Positions 1-6,197 of a DNA stretch of 11,623 nt are shown here, in pieces (the stretch's first letter is position 1; each line of letters starts with the position of its first letter). This DNA comes from Chloroflexota bacterium (GTDB lineage Bacteria; Chloroflexota; Dehalococcoidia; Dehalococcoidales; JAUYDJ01): NCBI GenBank assembly GCA_030690025.1, contig JAUYDJ010000028.1:1-11623 (forward strand), given 5' to 3'. Position numbers and translations under genes: made by a program. A model generated the notes under the pieces. The model made no database searches, was not told where the DNA came from, and saw nothing but the letters and a program-made list of their open reading frames with translations.

Positions 1-99
1 CTGAACTTTGCGGTAAGGAGCGGTTCGTGAGACTGCTATTACTTCCAATTCTTCCTGTTCCTTTGGTTCTATTGTTACAGCTAACGCTTTTTTGCTCAT
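1..99 (-). mobile_element. IS630-family transposase, N-terminal 33 residues (runs off left edge)
   Basis: Reading the minus strand from an ATG at 99-97 gives 33 codons with no stop up to the window edge. The end of the fragment, ELEVIAVSRTAPYRKVQ, has the pattern of the first helix-turn-helix of IS630-family transposases, where a 'L-x-x-x-A-x-S-R-T-A-P-x-R-x-V-Q' stretch precedes the RARIIL-type helix. The rest of the helix-turn-helix and the DDE catalytic domain lie outside the window. A minus-strand TATAAT-like box is visible at 120-115, but no convincing -35 box or Shine-Dalgarno sequence. The element end should lie between about 100 and 178; no terminal inverted repeat can be verified with only one end present. 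The family call rests on a short motif. Confidence 0.68.
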
Positions 100-138
100 G
101 ACCAATGATAACATATTATAACACATTTGTATAGCTAA

Positions 139-411
139 TTAACTGACGGGACACTAGAAACGCCTCAAGCTCGTGAGATGATGTTCAACATGATTGCCCA
201 GCAGGTGGCCCAGGCGCCCCCGGGCAGGAAGGAAGCCTTATCCCGTGTTAAGGTAACTCTCAAGAAGAGGGAGAGAGGGTTGCAGCTGGATGTCGGTCAT
301 TCCGACGATGAGCAAGTCGAAGCGGTAATCAGGGACGCTATTGAAGGGTGGGGCGACATGGTGTCACGAGGCTTTCAGTCGATGGGATTCAGCGTAGAGA
401 TATATGAATAG
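139..411 (+). pseudogene. Small ORF of unknown function, probably the 3' remnant of a truncated gene
   Basis: The frame is open from 139 (after a TAA at 136-138) to a TAG at 409-411. The first ATG is at 178, giving 77 residues. I do not recognise the family. The product is soluble, with a basic segment (VKVTLKKRERG) followed by an acidic helix-like stretch and a C-terminal GFSVEIYE. No Shine-Dalgarno sequence precedes the ATG at 178, and the upstream in-frame codons (LTDGTLETPQARE) read like normal protein. The IS630-type transposase starts divergently about 80 bp away. I infer that the insertion removed the 5' part of an older gene, leaving this tail. It could instead be a genuine small gene with a weak start. 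Confidence 0.4.
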
Positions 412-639
412 CCAGTCGACGGGAAATGCACTCCTGCACTTGACGGGCGTGCTGGTGATGTCCGCCTTTTCTCAACTTCTTCAGGTGTCCCAAGTTACTA
501 CTTTGTTACATTACCGATTTAATATTCCAAAAGAAGTTCTCAAACTGGGGGACGATGCCTAGAACTCGGCGAAAACTTCAGCTGCACTTGCTTTCGCCGG
601 AGAGAGTTTTTTCAGTAACCTTCCCGTGGTTCCCTCGAA
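412..639. other. Gene-free stretch before the bc-complex promoter
   Basis: There is no convincing ORF, RNA gene or terminator hairpin here. A TACTA pentamer at 496-500 is not followed by TAGTA at the operator spacing, so it is not counted as a site. The stretch precedes the promoter and operator region that starts near 640. Confidence 0.5.
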
Positions 640-718
640 TATTTTTGGCTTTTACTAAACGGGCGCCGCCCAAGATTTTTCTCCCTGAACCTCTTCCGTT
701 GACATTTCTCCTGCGAAC
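640..718 (+). repeat. Upstream promoter repeat, copy A (matches 7532-7614)
   Basis: This stretch and 7532-7614 match over about 80 bp by eye. Shared blocks include TTTACTAAACGGGC, TTCTCCCT-AACCTCTT and CTCCTGCGAACTACTATA, differing by scattered substitutions and one short gap. Both copies end at the -35/-10 region of a cytochrome promoter. Either a promoter region was duplicated or a regulatory sequence is conserved. The third cytochrome promoter (near 9142) keeps only the part from the -35 box onward. Confidence 0.75.
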
Positions 719-727
719 TACTATAAT
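699..727 (+). promoter_or_regulatory. Consensus sigma-70-type promoter of the bc-complex operon
   Basis: TTGACA at 699-704, a 17-bp spacer and TATAAT at 722-727 match the housekeeping consensus at all 12 positions. Transcription should start near 733-735, giving a leader of about 180 nt before the ATG at 918. The -10 box lies inside the operator that starts at 719, so a bound repressor would block polymerase. Confidence 0.85.
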
Positions 728-755
728 TCTTTAACATTACTAAGGTGGCGTAGTA
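719..755 (+). promoter_or_regulatory. Tandem BlaI-type operator, copy A (one half degenerate)
   Basis: There are two 18-bp units separated by 1 bp. Unit 1 (719-736) is TACTA-N8-TAACA, degenerate on its right side. Unit 2 (738-755) is an exact TACTA-N8-TAGTA. Placement relative to the promoter is identical to the sites at 7615 and 9162: it starts 20 bp after the beginning of the -35 box and 3 bp before the -10 box. Assignment to BlaI is inferred from the same site in the blaI promoter of this window and from the TACTA/TAGTA-type dyads bound by BlaI/MecI proteins. Confidence 0.75.
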
Positions 756-756
756 G

Positions 757-900
757 ATAATACTAAACTCCCGTTACCACAGCTGTAGAAATTATGCGAA
801 ATGGGGGGAATATACAACCAGAATTTTATTAACCTATACGGGGGCAACTACTGGGCTGGAGACAGGCCAAAGTGTCCAATCCCAGGAGTTCACTCCAATT
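757..900 (+). repeat. Conserved 5' leader, copy A (matches 9200-9343)
   Basis: The transcribed leader of the bc operon matches 9200-9343 closely. The best block is the ATTTTATT-ACCTATACGGG segment followed by CTACTGGGCTG-AGACAGGCCAAAG. A stem can be drawn between 848-855 and 881-888 (seven of eight pairs), with an inner CTG-GAGA-CAG hairpin at 856-865. In the other copy the outer stem also forms, with changed bases. This may be a structured leader or only a duplicated promoter region. I do not recognise a known riboswitch class in it. Confidence 0.6.
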
Positions 901-917
901 AGAGCTATGATAGTGTT

Positions 918-2888
918 ATGGTCAATCAAAAATATAAGGTCGACATTGTCGACGCAGACTACTACAGAAAAACGATAAGCTGTCAGAATGCCTGCCCGGT
1001 ACATACCGACGCCCGGGGCTACGTGAATGCTATCGCCGAGGGTGACTACCGGGCTGGCTACATTATGGCCCGGCAGCCAAACCCCTTTGCCTCGACCTGC
1101 GGCCGGGTGTGTAACGCCCCCTGTGAAGCCGCCTGCCGCCGGGGCAATATTGATGCCCCGGTCGCGATTCGTGCCCTGAAGCGCTTCGTCTGCGAGCGCT
1201 ACGGGGTGGAATCAAAAGAGCACCCGGCTATCTCCAGGACTCCGGGCGAGCGGCTTATGGTGCGCGCTCCGGGTAATTTCAACACGGTGGAGAGCCTGGC
1301 TAACCTGCTGGTCACGTCGGAAAGGAAGCCGAGGGATGGTAGGAGGGCAAGGATAGCCGTGATTGGCGCTGGACCGGCCGGGCTTACCGCAGCTCATGAC
1401 CTTGCTGCCATGGGACACCAAGTTACCATCTTTGAAGCTAGCCCTGTTGCCGGAGGAATGCTCCGCCTGGGAATTCCTGAATTCAGATTACCCCGCAAGC
1501 TGATTGAGCAGGAAATAGCCGATATACTGGAGTTGGGCGTTCAGCTGAAGCTGAATTCTCGTATCGGCGATGCTTTCAAATTAAAGACGTTACGTCAGGA
1601 AGGTTATGATGCTTTTTTCATCGCCGTAGGTCTTGGACGCGGACGTGAGCTTAACATTGAAGGGGTTGAGTTGGACGGTGTAATGCGCGCCATCGAGTTC
1701 CTGCTCAACGTGAACATGGGCTACAGGCTTGACCTGGGACAAAAAGTGCTGGTCGTAGGCGGAGGGGCAGTGGCTATGGATGTAGCCCGTACCGCGGCAC
1801 GCGCGGGCGAGACCGAGCCGGTGGAGGTGGATGGCGAGCTGGCCGCTGCTCTTGATGTGGCCAGAGAGGCTATCCGTGCCGGAACGCCCGAGGTTCACGT
1901 GCTCTGCCTCGAGCGCAGGGAGGGAATGCCGGTTGCCCCCGAAGAGGTGGAGGACGCTTTGGCTGAGGGAGTCATCCTCCACACTGCCCTCGGTCCCAAG
2001 CGTATACTGGGAGAAAAAGGAAGGGTGACCGGGTTGGAGACTCTTGCCGTAGCTTCGGTATTTGATAGTCAGGGCCGGTTCAATCCAAGCTTTACCCCGG
2101 CAACTGAGTCTGTCATAGAGGGAGACACAGTTATCCTAGCTGTAGGACAGAGGAGCGACCTATCCTTCATCAGCGAGGAGGATGGCATCAAGACCGACGC
2201 GCGGGGGACTATTGTGGTTGACCCGGATACGCTGGCCACTTCGGCGCCAGGAATATTTGCCGGGGGAGACGTCGTCTTCGGTCCCAGAATCATCATTGAG
2301 GCTGTCCGCGACGGGCATACCGCAGCCAGGCACATGAACCAATACCTCCGGGGTAAGCGGGCAAAGGTGGTTACCCGGGGATGGATGGAGACTGTGCCTG
2401 CTCAGAAGCTGCCCCGCCATGACCTGGATGCTCCCTACCAGCGTCTACCTACTCTTTCACTGGACAGGAGAGTGGGTATGGCAGAGGTGGAGCTTGATTA
2501 TCCCGGTGAGGTGGCGGAGAAACAAGCCTGGCGCTGCGTGAGATGCTACATACAGACGGTATTCAATGGCGATCTCTGTATTCTTTGTGGCGGTTGTGTG
2601 GACGTGTGCCCCTGGAGCTGCTTGAAGATGGTGAGATTAGACCACATAGCCGGAGACCAGCGAGTCAAAGACGTAATTCAGGCAAGGTACGGCATATCCT
2701 TTGATGAGCTACAAAACGGGAGTGGGGCGCTGAATGTGGGGACAGCCATGATTAAAGATGAAACACGCTGCACCCGCTGCGGCCTTTGCGCCGAGCGGTG
2801 CCCTACCGGCGCTATTACCATGGAAGACTTTCAGTTCAGCGAAGAACTGGTGGATGAGGACACCCCTGAGGACGCGGGTGTCAAATAG
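918..2888 (+). CDS. GltD-like FAD/NAD(P) oxidoreductase with ferredoxin domains, bc-complex associated
   Basis: This 656-residue cytoplasmic flavo-iron-sulfur protein probably exchanges electrons between NAD(P)H or ferredoxin and the membrane b6/Rieske complex encoded next. Domains in order: an N-terminal glutamate-synthase-type Fe-S domain (C22, C26, then C61-x3-C65-x3-C69-x3-C73); an FAD-binding Rossmann motif GAGPAG at 150-155; an NAD(P)-binding motif GGGAVA at 281-286; a GGDV FAD motif near 451; and a C-terminal two-cluster ferredoxin (C554-x2-C557-x2-C560-x3-C564 and C618-x2-C621-x2-C624-x3-C628), with an extra pair at C540/C543. The start is fixed by a stop at 900-902 in frame, but no Shine-Dalgarno sequence is visible. 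It is the first gene of a five-gene operon, 1 bp before cytochrome b. It is longer than GltD (about 470 residues) because of the ferredoxin tail. Flavin/Fe-S subunits of this kind have been noted with Rieske/b complexes, for example in anammox bacteria. The acceptor here is inferred from position only. Confidence 0.87.
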   Translation: MVNQKYKVDIVDADYYRKTISCQNACPVHTDARGYVNAIAEGDYRAGYIMARQPNPFASTCGRVCNAPCEAACRRGNIDAPVAIRALKRFVCERYGVESKEHPAISRTPGERLMVRAPGNFNTVESLANLLVTSERKPRDGRRARIAVIGAGPAGLTAAHDLAAMGHQVTIFEASPVAGGMLRLGIPEFRLPRKLIEQEIADILELGVQLKLNSRIGDAFKLKTLRQEGYDAFFIAVGLGRGRELNIEGVELDGVMRAIEFLLNVNMGYRLDLGQKVLVVGGGAVAMDVARTAARAGETEPVEVDGELAAALDVAREAIRAGTPEVHVLCLERREGMPVAPEEVEDALAEGVILHTALGPKRILGEKGRVTGLETLAVASVFDSQGRFNPSFTPATESVIEGDTVILAVGQRSDLSFISEEDGIKTDARGTIVVDPDTLATSAPGIFAGGDVVFGPRIIIEAVRDGHTAARHMNQYLRGKRAKVVTRGWMETVPAQKLPRHDLDAPYQRLPTLSLDRRVGMAEVELDYPGEVAEKQAWRCVRCYIQTVFNGDLCILCGGCVDVCPWSCLKMVRLDHIAGDQRVKDVIQARYGISFDELQNGSGALNVGTAMIKDETRCTRCGLCAERCPTGAITMEDFQFSEELVDEDTPEDAGVK

Positions 2889-2889
2889 A

Positions 2890-3648
2890 ATGTCAAACGT
2901 GCTGAATAAACAGTCCATTACCCGGAATCGGGTGTGGCGGTCTATCTTCCGCCACGGCTATCCCCACGACGAGGAAACCCAATCACGGGTCATGGCAGAT
3001 AACCTGTTATTGCACATCCATCCGGTCAAGGTCAAAAAGCACAGCCTGAAGATAACCTATACCTGGGGGTTGGGGTTCATCTCCTTTTTCCTTTTCGTGG
3101 TACTGGCGGCCACCGGGGCGTGGCTTATGTTCTTCTATGTCCCTTCAGTGGATCGTGCCTATGCTGATATCCAGGCCTTGGAGACCACGGTCGCCTTTGG
3201 CATATTGATACGGAGCATGCATCGCTGGGCGGCGCATCTCATGGTGCTAACTGTCTTCTTGCACCTGTGCCGGGTATTTTACACCGGCAGCTACAAGCAC
3301 CCCCGGGAGTTCAACTGGGTGGTCGGGGTAATGCTTTGGGTAGTGACCCTGCTCCTGAGCTTCACCGGCTACCTGCTACCCTGGGATCAGCTTTCCTACT
3401 GGGCGGTCACGGTGAGTACCAACATCGCGGGGTCATTCCCGTTTATCGGTGAAAAGATTCGTATCCTCATGCTGGGGGGGGCTGAGGCCGGGCAAGAGGC
3501 GCTCGTCAGGTTCTACGCGCTGCACATCGCCGTCCTGCCGCTGGTAATGACAGTCCTCATCGGTGTGCACTTCTGGCGCATCAGGAAGGACGGCGGCCTG
3601 TCCAGCAAGGCGGAGCAGGAAGAAGAACACTTGGAGACAGCCAAATGA
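2890..3648 (+). CDS. Cytochrome b6-type subunit of a quinol:cytochrome c oxidoreductase
   Basis: This 252-residue membrane protein corresponds to the N-terminal four-helix half of cytochrome b and binds the two b hemes of the quinol-oxidising complex. Axial histidine pairs are H111/H125 (in HRWAAH...FLHL) and H212/H227. The second pair has 14 residues between the histidines, the spacing of b6f-type rather than classical bc1 cytochromes b. The stretch GYLLPWDQLSYWA (160-172) is a typical Qo-side segment. I chose the ATG at 2890, 1 bp after the previous stop; an in-frame ATG further upstream lies inside the previous gene. No cysteine occurs before C127, so the N-terminal cysteine that anchors the extra c-type heme in cyanobacterial and Bacillus b6 is absent. 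The 3' end overlaps the next gene by four bases (ATGA). Confidence 0.93.
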   Translation: MSNVLNKQSITRNRVWRSIFRHGYPHDEETQSRVMADNLLLHIHPVKVKKHSLKITYTWGLGFISFFLFVVLAATGAWLMFFYVPSVDRAYADIQALETTVAFGILIRSMHRWAAHLMVLTVFLHLCRVFYTGSYKHPREFNWVVGVMLWVVTLLLSFTGYLLPWDQLSYWAVTVSTNIAGSFPFIGEKIRILMLGGAEAGQEALVRFYALHIAVLPLVMTVLIGVHFWRIRKDGGLSSKAEQEEEHLETAK

Positions 3649-4391
3649 AGGCAGAAAATCGGGAGGTTTTCCCCAGGGACCCCAGTAAGACCTATGGCCT
3701 CATGGCGCTGGTGAAGGGTACCAGCCCGCAGGTGGAAAAGGGGATGGAAGACACGGTGATGTCCTGGCCTCACTTGATCATACTGGAGGTGCTGGCCGCC
3801 CTGGGCACGACGGTGCTGCTCTTGTTCTGGTCTCTCGCCGCCAGTGCTCCCATGAGGGCGCCGGTCAATCCAGAGATATCGGATAACCCGGCGAAGGCAG
3901 CTTGGTACTTCCTGAACCTTCAGGAAATCCTGCTCCATATGAACCCGGTGCTGGCCGGACTGATTATACCGGCGCTGGTGATTATAGCCCTGATGGCAAT
4001 ACCCTATATTGACCGCAGTAAGAAGGACATCGGGGTGTGGTTCGCTTCAAAGAAGGGGCGCTCCATCGCCCTGTGGTCCGCCGTTTATACTGCAGTCTGG
4101 CTCATTGCTCTCATCATATTTGATGAGTTCGTCCGGGTGCGGTCGTTGGTCGCTGAATCCGAGCTAATGGCGGGATGGGTTATCCCTATCCTGGTGATAG
4201 GCGGACTGAGCACCCTGCTCTATGTCATTATCCGGCGATGGTGCCCCACCACCAGAGAGGTGATGGTAGGGCTTTTCACCGCCTTTGTGGTGAGCTACTT
4301 CTTGCTTATTATAAGCGCCCTCTTCTTCCGGGGCTACGGCCTGCACCTGACCTGGCCGTGGGATTTACCGCCGGGGGCGTTGCCTTTCTAA
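3645..4391 (+). CDS. Cytochrome b C-terminal half (extended subunit IV)
   Basis: This 248-residue membrane protein completes the split cytochrome b and contributes to the quinol-oxidation (Qo) site. It has about five hydrophobic segments (roughly residues 43-67, 103-121, 142-160, 174-194 and 206-230), more than the three of chloroplast-type subunit IV. Where the classical Qo motif PEWY would sit it has AAWY (85-88) followed by FLNLQEILL, so the motif glutamate is missing; E94 in LQE may take over proton transfer. Related A/P-WYFLxLQE variants are familiar from bc complexes of several anaerobic lineages, so this is probably natural divergence. No heme c motif is present. Translational coupling to cytochrome b is indicated by the ATGA overlap. 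Confidence 0.88.
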   Translation: MKAENREVFPRDPSKTYGLMALVKGTSPQVEKGMEDTVMSWPHLIILEVLAALGTTVLLLFWSLAASAPMRAPVNPEISDNPAKAAWYFLNLQEILLHMNPVLAGLIIPALVIIALMAIPYIDRSKKDIGVWFASKKGRSIALWSAVYTAVWLIALIIFDEFVRVRSLVAESELMAGWVIPILVIGGLSTLLYVIIRRWCPTTREVMVGLFTAFVVSYFLLIISALFFRGYGLHLTWPWDLPPGALPF

Positions 4392-4423
4392 AAGCACAGC
4401 GGAATTCAAGGAAAGGAACTGAT

Positions 4424-4972
4424 ATGGATACAGACCGTTGCCCTTCAGGAAGCTGTCCAGTACCGGGCGGAGGTGTAACCAGGCGGCAGTTCCTGAGTCG
4501 TGCCTGGTGGGTGGCAGGTGGCCTGCTGGTGGCCGAGGTGGCGGGGGGCCTGGTGGTCTCCCTGTGGCCGAAGGCGAAGGCGGGCGCCTTTGTCACCAAA
4601 ATAAGCGTCATGAGTCTGCAAGAGGCCAGGGCTATGCCCGTGGGCACGGTAGCCTATTTCACGGAGCAGCGTTTATATATCTCCCGGGTTGAGTCTGGAC
4701 TCCTCGCCCTCTACCGCAAGTGCCCCCACCTCGGCTGCGTGGTGCCGTGGCTTCCTGATGATCCGACGGAAGATGATCTGGCTCAAAGGGGGCGGTTCAA
4801 CTGTCCCTGCCACAGCGGCATCTTTGACCGCTACGGACTTGTCCACGGCGGTCCGCCCCCCAGACCGATGGATGTGTTCCCCATCACCATAGAGGGTGAT
4901 GAGGTGGTCGTGGATACCGGTAACCCTATCCAGCGTTCTCGTTTCGATGAATCTCAGGTGATAGAGATCTGA
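4424..4972 (+). CDS. Rieske [2Fe-2S] iron-sulfur protein with Tat signal/anchor
   Basis: This 182-residue Rieske subunit accepts electrons from quinol at the outer membrane face and passes them to the cytochrome c subunit. Cluster ligands are C100 and H102 (in CPHLGC) and C127 and H130 (in CPCHSG), with C105 and C129 forming the stabilising disulfide. A twin-arginine motif RRQFLS (20-25) precedes a hydrophobic segment at about 30-48, so it is probably exported folded and kept as an uncleaved anchor. The ATG at 4424 is preceded by GGAAAGGA, a good Shine-Dalgarno sequence; longer frames upstream overlap subunit IV and were rejected. Two cysteines (C6, C11) in the short cytoplasmic N-terminus are unusual and of unknown role. 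It sits 32 bp after subunit IV and 4 bp before the cytochrome c gene. Confidence 0.93.
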   Translation: MDTDRCPSGSCPVPGGGVTRRQFLSRAWWVAGGLLVAEVAGGLVVSLWPKAKAGAFVTKISVMSLQEARAMPVGTVAYFTEQRLYISRVESGLLALYRKCPHLGCVVPWLPDDPTEDDLAQRGRFNCPCHSGIFDRYGLVHGGPPPRPMDVFPITIEGDEVVVDTGNPIQRSRFDESQVIEI

Positions 4973-4976
4973 AGGT

Positions 4977-5663
4977 ATGCAATTTAAGATTTTCATTGGC
5001 CTGGTGCTAACCTTAATAATAGTGGTCTTCATACCCGTGTATTGGGCGACCGAGCCCGGGCGGCAGGAAAATGCCCTGGCCCGGCAGACAGCCGAGTCCG
5101 TAGACAGAGGCGCTGAGAAATATGCTTCAAACTGCGCCGCCTGTCACGGGAGTCAGGGCGAAAGGGGACTGGGTAGGGCACTGGCGGGTACCATGCTTGA
5201 CAGCAAGGCCCTGCAAAGGGTCATCGCCCGGGGTGTGCCCGGGACAGCCATGCCTCCTTGGGGTGTAGAGGATGGCGGTCCCCTGAAGGACTACCAGATC
5301 AGGGACCTTGTCGCCTTCATCGAAAGCCTGGGGGCTCCCGCGGCAGCGGCGCCAAAGCCTGTAGCGCCACCCTCAACACCCACGCCGGCTCCCCCTTCGC
5401 CTTCCCTATCACCCGCCGCACCATCAGTAGATGCTAGGGCGCTGTATACGGGCAAATGCAGCGTCTGTCACGGGGCGGACCTGCAGGGCAGCAGGTTTGG
5501 GCCACCACTGACCACGGAAAGCCTCAGAGCAAAGAGCGACGCCGATATACGCAAGGTCATCCAGGACGGAATACCCAGCAAGGGCATGCCCCCATTTGGG
5601 AACACTCTCAGCGCCGAGGAAATGGACGCCCTGCTTAGATTCATCAAAGACGCCGGGACTTAG
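4977..5663 (+). CDS. Membrane-anchored diheme cytochrome c of the bc-type complex
   Basis: This 228-residue protein has one N-terminal transmembrane anchor (about residues 5-23) and two class I cytochrome c domains outside the membrane. Heme 1 is bound by CAACH at 53-57 with probable distal ligand M92 (GTAMPPWG). Heme 2 is bound by CSVCH at 161-165 with probable ligand M204 (KGMPPFG). The domains are joined by a flexible Ala/Pro/Ser-rich linker (about 119-150). As the last gene of the operon, starting 4 bp after the Rieske stop with GAAGG just upstream, it is the likely electron exit of the complex, replacing cytochrome c1 or f. The two domains resemble each other and may come from an internal duplication. 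Confidence 0.9.
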   Translation: MQFKIFIGLVLTLIIVVFIPVYWATEPGRQENALARQTAESVDRGAEKYASNCAACHGSQGERGLGRALAGTMLDSKALQRVIARGVPGTAMPPWGVEDGGPLKDYQIRDLVAFIESLGAPAAAAPKPVAPPSTPTPAPPSPSLSPAAPSVDARALYTGKCSVCHGADLQGSRFGPPLTTESLRAKSDADIRKVIQDGIPSKGMPPFGNTLSAEEMDALLRFIKDAGT

Positions 5664-6117
5664 ATAGCACCGGACTCAGGCCAGTCCTCTTGAACCCTCA
5701 TCAGTTGCATGGCTAAGTCGGGCATATCGCATCAGAAGTACTTCCAGCTTCTGCACGTTCTCCTGCCCCACCCCGAAACCCGTGTAGGCAATGTTCTGGC
5801 AGGCTTCCAGGAGGCGTCTGCCCGGTGGTAACACAACCGGAAACGAAAATGGAGTTGGCCGCGTTCAGGCCAGGAGCTAGAGGAGGCGGAGATAGTATTC
5901 TCCACTCTTGCTATCCTGATTTTTTCAGAGCCAACGAAATGGATAATTGTGACCCGAGACATGAGGCTCAAGCTACTGTCTTGGTCAACGAGAGTCCTGT
6001 TCCTTCCCATGGTTCCTACTTACTCAAAATACCGTGTCATGTTAAATGACAGTCCGGTTGACAACAGTAGAAAGATACGTTGGAATCGCCAGGCTACCAG
6101 TGAGAACAAGTCCGGGT
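5664..6117. other. Gene-poor stretch between the bc operon and blaI
   Basis: No convincing gene lies here. A weak 5-bp hairpin at 5672-5687 (GGACT/AGTCC) follows the bc operon but has no T-run, so it is not called a terminator. A minus-strand reading frame at 5676-5834 looks partly protein-like and is listed separately. A short inverted repeat TGTCAT-N5-ATGACA lies at 6036-6052, followed by an isolated TTGACA at 6059-6064 with no good -10 partner. Confidence 0.5.
5676..5834 (-). pseudogene. Possible remnant of an unknown protein-coding gene
   Basis: The minus-strand frame, open from 5864 down to a TGA at 5678-5676, can start at a GTG (5834-5832) to give 52 residues. The central part (LLEACQNIAYTGFGVGQENV and LEVLLMRYARL) has the balanced composition and amphipathic helix pattern of real protein, unlike the other frames here. 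There is no Shine-Dalgarno sequence and no recognised family, so it may be the tail of a decayed gene. A chance ORF is also possible. Confidence 0.2.
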
Positions 6118-6155
6118 TTGTTGAAAACCGGCGAATTTGCTAATATGGCGTAGTA
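6118..6155 (+). promoter_or_regulatory. blaI promoter with a single BlaI-type operator
   Basis: An 18-bp site at 6138-6155 reads TGCTA-N8-TAGTA, matching unit 2 of the bc-operon operator at 15 of 18 positions. At the same offsets seen at the three cytochrome promoters lie TTGTTG (6118-6123) and TAATAT (6141-6146), separated by 17 bp. The boxes are weaker and no second operator unit follows. This predicts autoregulation of blaI at lower expression than its targets. The boxes alone would not be convincing; the conserved geometry is the argument. Confidence 0.65.
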
Positions 6156-6197
6156 GGTTTTATTCATTAATATAGGGCCGGCTGAACGGAAGGAAAC

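Noticed and set aside
496-500. Additional BlaI operator upstream of the bc promoter
   Set aside because: A lone TACTA with no TAGTA at the N8 spacing and no promoter boxes at the expected offsets.
841-890. A known riboswitch (cyclic-di-GMP, cobalamin or similar) in the leader
   Set aside because: ACAGGCCAAAG superficially resembles part of a GEMM motif, but the rest of that consensus is missing and the cobalamin-box core is absent.
1590-1982. 130-codon minus-strand ORF inside the flavoprotein gene
   Set aside because: It lies wholly opposite a well-supported gene, shows no domain pattern and has no ribosome binding site; it is a frame shadow.
2758-2889. Upstream extension of the cytochrome b gene to an earlier ATG
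   Set aside because: The extra 44 residues overlap the ferredoxin domain of the flavoprotein in another frame and are unlike any cytochrome b N-terminus; the ATG at 2890 fits operon spacing.
3513-3938. 141-codon minus-strand ORF across the cytochrome b/subunit IV junction
   Set aside because: Antisense to two clear membrane proteins, composition rich in Arg, Gln and His as expected of a shadow frame.
4175-4423. Upstream extension of the Rieske gene
   Set aside because: It overlaps subunit IV in another frame; the ATG at 4424 has a good Shine-Dalgarno sequence and places the Tat motif near the N-terminus.
5672-5687. Hairpin after the bc operon as terminator
   Set aside because: Only a 5-bp stem with no T-run after it.
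5732-6010. 92-codon minus-strand ORF between the bc operon and blaI
   Set aside because: Trp/Arg-rich nonsense-like composition; a neighbouring minus-strand frame (5676-5834) looks more protein-like, so this one is probably its shadow.
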